Assembly: GCF_000224145.3 (NCBI RefSeq)
Contig: NC_020166.2
Location: 51 to 64,050 of the forward strand
Direction of reading: 5' to 3'
Length of the DNA: 64,000 nt
DNA from: Ciona intestinalis
Taxonomy: Eukaryota; Chordata; Ascidiacea; Phlebobranchia; Cionidae
Below, in pieces: positions 58,901 to 64,000 of the stretch. The position numbers and the translations under genes are program-made. Numbering within the stretch: the stretch's first letter is position 1; every line of letters starts with the position of its first letter. Under the pieces are notes generated by a model that saw only the letters and a program-made list of their open reading frames with translations, searched no databases and was not told the DNA's origin.

Positions 58901-59644
58901 ATATAATATATATATTTTTTTTGTACTAAGTATGAACACAGTAGGATTTTGTCTGACAATATAGCTCAGTAGTTAGGTGCTTGTATAGTAACTGTTTCGA
59001 TGCTCTACACTGATTCAGAGATTCTTATATGTCATAAGTTATATTTTTATCAGTGTATGTGTCTTGAAAATAAACACTTAACGGCAATTGCTTTAACCCA
59101 GTGGTCACTAATGGATTCTAGCACCCTGGATGTTGGGATAATGGGCCAACTCTGGTCTAAACCTCAGAAACCATGGCGTGTCACTGCATGACCCTACCCA
59201 TTTAGAATAGAATGTGCATATACAATGTTGGATAATGGGCCAACTCTGGTCTAAACCTCAGAAACCATGGCGTGTCACTGCATGACCCTACCCATTTAGA
59301 ATAGAATGTGCATATACAATGTTGTGGTAATGGGTCAACTCTGACTTAAATCCCAGGTCCCATGGTGTGCCTCACTGTAGGGCCTCACCCATATAGAATA
59401 AAATGTACATATACAATGTTGTGGTAATGGGTCAACTCTGGCTTAAATCCCAGGTCCCATGGTGTGCCTCACTGCAGGGCCTCACCCATATAGAATTTAT
59501 AAAATTCAACAAACACATACCTAGCGCTAAACGACAGGCTTTCTTAAGTTGTGAATTCTGAGATCTCTTGAGCTCTTTATCAGCAAGTATTCGTTCCAAT
59601 GCGCGAGTTAAAAACATGCTTCGTGTCTGTTTACTTTGCTGCAT
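37301..59644 (-). CDS. ARFGEF1/2: ARFGEF1/2 (BIG-type Sec7 ARF guanine nucleotide exchange factor), 38 coding exons
   Basis: Brefeldin-A-inhibited guanine nucleotide exchange factor that activates ARF GTPases at the trans-Golgi and endosomes. Exons on the minus strand: 59521-59644, 58787-58817, 58318-58444, 57694-57840, 56834-56947, 56278-56343, 55232-55285, 54140-54197, 53612-53734, 53182-53310, 52702-52825, 52419-52472, 51843-51954, 51178-51300, 50600-50836, 50132-50240, 49157-49358, 48739-48885, 48121-48291, 47580-47664, 46745-46910, 46142-46281, 45300-45428, 44764-44922, 44200-44311, 43890-44030, 43475-43627, 42966-43192, 42510-42624, 41888-42045, 41489-41712, 40776-40951, 40268-40432, 39477-39607, 39074-39239, 38384-38513, 38014-38131, 37301-37423. 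The total is 5,070 nt, or 1,689 residues (human 1,785-1,849), with every junction in phase. Tunicates have one gene for vertebrate ARFGEF1 and ARFGEF2 by expectation, so the symbol is deliberately joint. Confidence 0.95.
37428..37775. repeat. Tandem duplication in ARFGEF intron 37
   Basis: Two units of about 125 bp (37428-37552; 37553-37672) share gcaggaaa-agtagatttcatt and ctgtttataaaac-like segments; a third, decayed start lies near 37725-37770. The repeated segment starts at the exon 38 acceptor. Confidence 0.7.
39690..39990 (+). repeat. Family E tandem array, three units
   Basis: In ARFGEF intron 33, period about 97 bp. Confidence 0.85.
40058..40250. mobile_element. Family A MITE in ARFGEF intron 33
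   Basis: Full length; its right end lies just 3' of the exon 33 donor. Confidence 0.8.
41048..41152. repeat. ~21-bp tandem repeat in ARFGEF intron 31
   Basis: About five units of aaaaaagtcaaactctttt with small variation. Confidence 0.8.
41235..41435 (+). repeat. Family E, two units
   Basis: In ARFGEF intron 31, next to exon 31. Confidence 0.8.
41489..45428 (-). CDS. ARFGEF1/2: ARFGEF exons 23-31: HDS regions
   Basis: Highly conserved alpha-solenoid exons, for example [98 protein letters not shown] and [20 protein letters not shown]. The HDS regions control membrane recruitment and autoinhibition of BIG proteins. All phases are consistent. Confidence 0.94.
42262..42485 (+). repeat. Family C repeat, long copy
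   Basis: From tatttatcctcgcatagtgg to gtgtcttgcctaaggacac in ARFGEF intron 29. Confidence 0.6.
44291..44446 (-). repeat. Duplicated acceptor and start of ARFGEF exon 25
   Basis: 44291-44338 (exon 25 start plus acceptor) recurs at 44397-44446 in intron 24. Both contain catttcaat, ggggatgac and gttggttagcatt. In the upstream copy the splice AG is changed to AA. Confidence 0.75.
44575..44745 (-). repeat. Family E, two units
   Basis: Inverted relative to 39690; directly downstream of exon 24. Confidence 0.75.
45440..45600. repeat. Irregular repeat of aatgagcacgta
   Basis: About five spaced copies of aatgagcacg or aatgggcacg in ARFGEF intron 22, directly 5' of exon 23. Confidence 0.5.
46142..49358 (-). 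CDS. ARFGEF1/2: ARFGEF exons 17-22: catalytic Sec7 domain
   Basis: Exon 17 ends [15 protein letters not shown]. Exon 18 has [20 protein letters not shown]. Exon 19 has [20 protein letters not shown], with the catalytic glutamate finger of Sec7 exchange factors intact. Exon 20 is [14 protein letters not shown], exon 21 [20 protein letters not shown]. Exon 22 leaves Sec7 and enters the HDS region ([13 protein letters not shown]). Roughly residues 625-880; catalytically competent by inspection. Confidence 0.95.
46485..46625 (+). repeat. Family D repeat, longest copy
   Basis: Contains taaagaaatacagtaaggat, gacaaaaatcaagtc and agtctcttattcaaatag. Confidence 0.65.
46931..47084. repeat. 33-bp minisatellite, five copies, beside ARFGEF exon 21
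   Basis: Unit gtggtaacgattcacgagaa plus tgatggtgtttat, repeated at 46931, 46964, 46997, 47030 and 47063. It lies about 20 bp from the exon 21 acceptor. On the minus strand it is open and in frame with exon 21, encoding an 11-residue repeat ([11 protein letters not shown]). Decayed gattcatgag repeats continue to about 47400. Confidence 0.9.
48306..48430. repeat. tgacatcatcgattatgacatc-type repeat
   Basis: Irregular tandem of tgacatcat and gattatgaaatc units in ARFGEF intron 18, immediately upstream of exon 19. Confidence 0.7.
48930..49055. mobile_element. Family A fragment in ARFGEF intron 17
   Basis: Left and middle parts only (ttaaggggtaaaatggtcc; accatatcctcacgac). Confidence 0.5.
49725..50260 (-). 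repeat. Tandem duplication including the end and donor of ARFGEF exon 16
   Basis: Segments ending in the exon 16 3' edge (cttacccagatgtgac on the plus strand, at 50128-50143) recur at about 50006-50021, 49828-49843 (decayed) and 49731-49746. Matching flanks (ataagaattat, gcatgaaatct) give a main period near 290 bp. Copies at 50006 and 49731 still read as a GT donor on the minus strand. Confidence 0.7.
50132..52472 (-). CDS. ARFGEF1/2: ARFGEF exons 12-16: HUS domain
   Basis: [18 protein letters not shown], then [45 protein letters not shown] and the HUS-box [14 protein letters not shown] (exon 15). Exon 16 ([20 protein letters not shown]) ends at a gtaaga donor whose surroundings are repeated several times downstream in the intron. 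Confidence 0.93.
52702..55285 (-). CDS. ARFGEF1/2: ARFGEF exons 7-11: acidic linker
   Basis: Short exons of charged, poorly conserved sequence ([50 protein letters not shown]). They end with [17 protein letters not shown], the conserved entry to the HUS region. The linker is shorter than in human BIG1, explaining most of the length difference. Confidence 0.88.
53755..53941. mobile_element. Family A MITE, diverged, ARFGEF intron 8
   Basis: Left end gtggggcaagatgggatatc, right end ttatcccaccttactata. Confidence 0.7.
54300..54770 (+). repeat. Family E tandem array, four to five units
   Basis: The largest array in the window, period about 97 bp, in ARFGEF intron 7; the last unit is decayed. Confidence 0.9.
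55515..55700. mobile_element. Family A MITE, ARFGEF intron 6
   Basis: Right end catctttccccatcctacta; left end shortened. Confidence 0.75.
56130..56272. repeat. Purine-rich AAAAACAAGAAG microsatellite
   Basis: Tandem aaaaacaaaaag and aaaaacaagaag, ending 6 nt from the ARFGEF exon 6 donor. On the transcribed strand it is pyrimidine-rich and open in all three frames (Phe/Leu/Cys-rich), which is a composition artefact. Confidence 0.9.
56278..59644 (-). CDS. ARFGEF1/2: ARFGEF exons 1-6: DCB (dimerisation) domain
   Basis: Start ATG at 59642-59644 ([20 protein letters not shown]); a tttcag acceptor lies 19 nt upstream, so the ATG exon follows either a 5'-UTR intron or a spliced-leader trans-splice site (inference from ascidian biology). 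Exon 3 has [20 protein letters not shown], exon 4 [20 protein letters not shown], exon 5 [20 protein letters not shown], exon 6 [17 protein letters not shown]. These match the BIG DCB region closely, residues 1-203. Confidence 0.93.
57012..57188. mobile_element. Family A MITE, ARFGEF intron 4
   Basis: Inverted relative to 55515; right end cttctcccaccctgctat. Confidence 0.7.
57980..58160. repeat. Family C fragment joined to a family E unit
   Basis: ttaacggcaattgctccaac followed by gggccaactctggc in ARFGEF intron 3. Confidence 0.55.
58586..58755. repeat. (TA)n followed by a family C unit and a 25-bp duplication
   Basis: A TA run at 58586-58609, then tttatcctcgactgggcgg, then tatatacctcatttc duplicated. 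ARFGEF intron 2. Confidence 0.7.
59040..59500 (-). repeat. Family C end plus family E array, four units
   Basis: Units with catatacaatgttg and gggccaactctggtc at a period near 97 bp, inverted relative to 54300, running up to the ARFGEF exon 1 donor. Confidence 0.8.
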
Positions 59645-61289
59645 TCCGAGAATCGAATTCAATCTGAAAATTATAACAGACTTTATTTGCAGCAATTTTT
59701 TACATATTTTCAAAGTTATTTTCAATACAAACTGCAGACTTTTTTTAAAAAAAATATATACAGTGTGTATTGGAGAGGCCTAAGGAACACTTTAGAAAGT
59801 CACTGGTCACTAGGGGTAAGTATAGGCCTATGCTACCCTAGCATTTTTTTCCACAGTGGCGTCATGGGATGAGTCCTTAATAGTAATAGTACCAAATAAT
59901 AAATAAATATAACTCGTTGCATGGCAGGAAAACGATAGTTGTTGGGACATGGATGTTCTGTTTCATAGCTTACGAGTTACCATCCATGTGACTTTACCCT
60001 CACATTGCAGGGCAACGGCAGTTGGTTTTCATACTGAAGTTCTGTTTCATACTCGTACCCTTTTAGGCCTAATTTTTTTATTTATTTATTTAATGCAGCC
60101 TATGGCTTATTTTGTTTAAGCACATGTTAGGTACTATAGGTAAATAAAGCATTAATGGTTTGGTCCACATTTTACATAAAAGTTTCCACAGTTAACAAAG
60201 TAAATCACCCAAACTAACTTACCAAGTTAATGAGATTCTTAGAGTGACATCGGTTGTTTGGTTTCACTATATGTTCGTATAACGTTCAATGTAAAGTACT
60301 CAATTTGTAATCAGTAACACAACTGAGACAGAACAGCAACTGGTCCTAAATTCTACTCCAATACTTATTATCCTATGGTAAAACAAAATAAGCGGCACTA
60401 TAGTGAATAAACATAAAGCGGCACTCCGCTACCTTTCAGAATAGGCTGGTGGAAAGTGTTAGAGGTTGGTGGTTAGGGGTTAGTAGTTAGCAAATAAGGT
60501 GGGGGTGGGGGGGATTCTTTACTAGCACCAAATAAGCAATTTATGCCAAAATTGTCCTGTAAAACGATGGTATATAAACGATAAACATTCCATTAATTCA
60601 ACCAAAACAACTGACCCTCACTGGACCATATTAAACTGACCAAACTGGTAAAATCTTAATTCTAATTACTTTAGGCTGGGAAAGTACCCAAACCCGACAC
60701 GTCTGGTGATAATTCCAACTCATCGGCAAATTTCTCGTGATTTTCTTGAGTACAAGATTTCTATTAAACTACTCAACCATAAAAACTTAACAACCTCTTC
60801 GTCGGCAAACGGCCACCTCAATGCAAAAACAGCAAATAAATGAATGTATATAACATACTATATCCTTGCTTGGCCGGAAAACGACAGTCGTTATAGCACG
60901 GGTGTTCATGCCAGCTTACGAGTTACCATGTATGTTAAATGTACGAAAAAGCCATCTTCCATTAAATAGAAGTCGTTCCAAAACCTTTAAAATTGCCCCG
61001 ACACACTCCCAACATGTTACTTTTAGTCGTCTCTGATTGTTTTTTTTACAAACAAAAACAAATATTGATTTTGATTACAATCAACAAAACTATATTTTGC
61101 AAGATGTATATAATGATAGTAATAGAATGAATGTAACTTGCCCTATGCTGTCATGGCGGGGCAAGGGCAATCGTTATAATATAACACGGATGTTCTGTTT
61201 CACACATACGCTAAATTACGTTACCGTGTATGTTATTTTTGTGGGAGGTATTTAAAAAATATGCGCCATCATTCAACCAGTCATCTTGC

Positions 61290-61496
61290 CCCACACTACT
61301 ATAATAGGATGGGGGAAGATAGGACACCTTTTTATTCTATTTTCTTGTCCCAGTTGGTCGTAAACAAAGAACATTCAATGAATTATAAAACCGTAACCTC
61401 GCGACCCCAATAGACCGTTGTTAATTGTTTAAAGCACGATGAGTTTTTTTGGATATTATGTTCTTAAGGTGTCCCATCTTACCCCAACCTACCAAA
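61290..61496. mobile_element. Family A MITE
   Basis: Full length, inverted orientation relative to the next copy. Confidence 0.8.
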
Positions 61497-61613
61497 TATA
61501 CAATCGTAGGCCACAGTTGATTGGAAAAAGACAAGATACTAATATGATAAAATTAAACTTTTTCAACACAAAAACGTCTTAGAGAGCACCAATCATTCAA
61601 CTTGTTTCAATAT

Positions 61614-61856
61614 AAAGTAGGGTGGGGGGAAGAAGGGACATCTTTAGCTTATAATATAGTAGGGTGAGGGAAAATGGGACACCTTTAGCACATAAATATC
61701 TAAGTATCCTGATTGTGTTGAAAACAACTAACGGTGGTCTATGGGAGTCGTGAGGATATAGTTTTATAAATCTTTGAAGGTTCTTCGTTTACTACTAAAT
61801 GGGACGAGAAAATAGAGCTAAAATGTGTCTCATCTTCCCCCACCCTACTATACCCA
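61614..61856. mobile_element. Family A MITE with duplicated left end
   Basis: Two left ends (61616 and 61659) precede one body and one right end, suggesting insertion of one copy into another. Confidence 0.75.
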
Positions 61857-62559
61857 AATATCCTGATCGTGTTTTAAACAATTTCGTACTATGCAGTGGC
61901 TATCAGATTGTGAAACCGCGTATGTTTTGTGCACTAACTGGATAGCTGGATAATATATTTCATTAATGTTTAACTTGACAAGGGTTCGGCCCAAGTTATA
62001 GCTGAACACAGAACTTCTCAACCTTTTGGGTTAACGCCGCCGGCGTAGTGTATTGGCACAGTATTCTAAAGTACAGTATACTATGCCAACTATGGTATTG
62101 GTTTAAGAAAGGGCTCACAATAACCCGAAGATACGTATGCAGGTCGAAGAAAAAGTTCCGTTTAAGTTACGTGTAGTTCCACAGCACATATTTTATCGTA
62201 TTCAAGTGTATTTTGGTTTCAGTTTTTGCACTTTTTCGTGAGTTGGTTTGCAGCACTCAGTGAGAAAAAATCTAGAATAAAACGAATCTGCCTGAAACCT
62301 GTCTGTCAAAAATACACACAACATTTTTGTACATACAAAAATATATGTCACAACACAACCGCGATAAAAGTAACTAAACATGACATACAGTGAACGTACA
62401 TACAAAAATATATAACTACTGACAGGTTCAAATAAATTAGACAAGCACGTATAAGAGGTTTAGGCATTTGCTATGGTACATATATACTGGAATATTTGAA
62501 GGGGCTCACAGCCGTCACAGGTTATCCGACACCAAAATCCAGCAGTTTAGAAAACTGAC

Positions 62560-62790
62560 ATTTTTTTAACTTAAAATCGGATTTTTTTAAAGAAATATCA
62601 ATTTTGTGAAAGTTTTAATCGGAAAAAGATTGTCGTCATTTTTCTGTCAAAATCGTCCCTATTAATTTCAGAAGTTAAAAAAAATGATATTTCTTAAATT
62701 AAAAATCGGAACTTTTTTAATTTATCATTTTTTGTGAAATTTTAATCGGGTAAAAGATTGTCGTCAATTTCTACGTCGTCAAAATCATCG
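62560..62790 (-). repeat. Duplicated tail of the IFT88 last exon
   Basis: 62697-62790 (last codons and stop of IFT88) has a diverged copy at 62560-62657. Shared pieces: aaagattgtcgtca, gtcaaaatc and gtgaaa-ttttaatcgg. The copy lies in the 3' UTR. Confidence 0.7.
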
Positions 62791-64000
62791 TTGTTGTCCG
62801 TCCGAGACCTTGCTGCAGTTTTCGGACGCTCCACGGCGGGCCCTAATGGATCACTATACGAAGCATCAATATTTTTTCGACCGTTTTCTTGGATATTTAT
62901 TTCGGAGATGACACGGCGTTGACGGGCAGAGCCGCCACCGGAGGCACTGTTGCCACGGCTGCCACCTGAACTATCTGCGCTGTCTGGAAAATATTGAATG
63001 TAACTTATTTGTCCTTGCAACATATTAATATTACATTTTCCATCCTTTGCAAAAGTGTTATTAGTTATTACCAGTGGTGCAGCCAGAGTGAAAGTTTTTA
63101 GAGGTCGCGACCCCAGGCTATTTAAAATATATATATATAAAAAAGCATTTTTGGAACCTCCCCGTGTTATGTTTTCTGGCTACTAGTTATAACTAATGTT
63201 ATAAGCAATCTAATGTGTTTTTTGTCAAAACTAATACAGTATATGTGACTTACCAGGTGCTTTGAGACTTTTCCCACGTTTTGAAGCGCTTTCAGCACGC
63301 TGGGCTTTTGCTTCGTGATTCTTTTCAGCTTTTCTCAATTTGTTTGCGAACTCCTGGTTAAGAAAAAATATGTCGGGACTTACACAGACATACAAAAAAT
63401 TACAACTAATAAAAAAATTATTGGATCATTTTATTTTTATGTATGGCTGACAATTTGAACAGCCCATTAGTGACCATTGGATTGGAGAAATTATCGTTAA
63501 GTGTCTTGCCCAAGGAAACAATAAAACTGTAGCGTCTGGGCTATGACAGACATGCTAACATGCCACGGCAAAAAAGAGCAAAATACACTGTGTCTGTATA
63601 CAATTTCAATATTAACAATATATCAGTGGCTCATCTGGTATAAAAACGTATAGTGCATTTCCAACGTTTCGTCTGCCATACGAGACTTCATTCCNTGATG
63701 AAGTCTCGCCGTAGTTTTACGGACGCTCCACGGCGGGTCCTAGACTTCATTCCCTGATGAAGTCTTGCCGTATGGCAGACGAAACGTTGGAAATACACTA
63801 TACGTTTTTATACCAGATGAGCCACTGATATATTGTTTGTACTATGCCTGGTAGCAGAAGTAACAGAAATTTCAATATTATCCATAACATTTTGTTTAAT
63901 GAATTTGTGTATGGATATCAATACAATGTGCAAATCAATTGTTTAAAAACTAAATTGCCTGCTATTTAACTTATTATTTAATGCGTCATCAGTTTTACCT
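62742..64000 (-). CDS. IFT88: IFT88 C-terminal exons (partial gene, 5' part beyond the right edge)
   Basis: Intraflagellar transport protein 88, a TPR protein of the IFT-B complex needed to build cilia. Two complete exons are visible: 63254-63353 (EFANKLRKAEKNHEAKAQRA, then ESASKRGKSLKAP) and 62742-62983. The latter includes NIDASYSDPLGPAVERPKTA and ends DVEIDDNLLPD with stop TAA at 62742-62744. These match the characteristic C terminus of animal IFT88 (DASY-DPLGP-ERPKTAA and the acidic LLPE-type end). The phase between them fits (G|AC). The last bases of the window read as a splice donor (AG-gtaaaac), so the preceding exon starts at about 63999. TPR repeats lie outside. Confidence 0.92.
63430..63560 (+). 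repeat. Family C fragment in IFT88 intron
   Basis: cagcccattagtgaccattg and taagtgtcttgcccaagga. Confidence 0.6.
63616..63835. mobile_element. Foldback element with ~85-bp inverted arms
   Basis: Left arm from caatatatcagtggctcatc and right arm ending gagccactgatatattg are near-perfect inverted copies; the arms meet at cttcatt-ccctgatgaagtc. One base is unresolved (N at 63695). The loop (about 63708-63745) matches part of the IFT88 last exon. Related end sequences (ggctcatctggtat; ctgctaccaggca) occur at 47690-47745 and, partly, 11214-11276. Confidence 0.8.

Larger units (their letters stand above)
59645..62741. other. Intergenic region between IFT88 and ARFGEF
   Basis: No further exon supported. 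It holds family C units (59890-60060; 60840-60950; 61130-61255), a family B copy (60440-60530), and family A elements (61290-61496; 61614-61856, two left ends in a row). The ARFGEF promoter should be here; I see no definite core motif. A conserved-looking, less repetitive stretch is 60600-60830. Confidence 0.55.

Overview
Eukaryotic nuclear DNA from a compact, AT-rich animal genome, most likely an ascidian tunicate such as Ciona. This is an inference from three things: short GT-AG introns, conserved metazoan and ciliary proteins cut into many small exons, and a very dense load of short terminal-inverted-repeat (TIR) elements with the ends tagtagggtggggg / cccccaccctacta. No prokaryotic features are present. 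I rebuilt genes exon by exon from splice sites, reading-phase continuity and remembered family sequences; no database search was possible.

Layout. (1) 1-3132: no gene recognised, mainly repeats. (2) 3133-20306, minus: a 34-exon gene for an RGS22-like protein of about 1,448 residues with several RGS domains; exon 5 carries an apparent 1-nt frameshift. (3) 20307-23534: repeat-rich intergenic DNA separating RGS22 head-to-head from the next gene, with a TATA-containing promoter region near 22.9 kb. (4) 23535-26984, plus: first six coding exons of an SLC10 (sodium/bile-acid cotransporter family) gene with no 3' half, followed by a 124-base assembly gap. (5) 27984-28592, minus: two orphan exon copies of the ARFGEF gene. 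(6) 29070-34248, plus: a second, complete ten-exon SLC10 gene (363 residues). (7) 37301-59644, minus: a complete 38-coding-exon ARFGEF1/2 (BIG) gene, 1,689 residues, with the DCB, HUS, Sec7 and HDS regions all in frame. (8) 62742-64000, minus: the last two coding exons of IFT88, running off the right edge.

The central story is at 22.8-41 kb. The ancestral arrangement was one SLC10 gene convergent with ARFGEF. A tandem duplication joined a point at the ARFGEF exon-32 acceptor to the upstream side of the SLC10 promoter (junction about 28,592). The first copy then lost its SLC10 exons 7-10 and most of its ARFGEF exons. What remains are two promoters and two intact, phase-compatible 5' halves in front of one set of 3' exons, so the truncated copy could act as an alternative 5' half.

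A second theme is local duplication of exon edges: RGS22 exon 19 (inside a large inverted repeat that encloses exon 18), ARFGEF exons 16 and 25, the IFT88 stop-codon region, and a foldback element whose loop resembles an IFT88 exon fragment. The genes are housekeeping or ciliary (ARFGEF: Golgi ARF activation; IFT88: intraflagellar transport; RGS22: G-protein regulator) plus a membrane carrier. They do not form a pathway.
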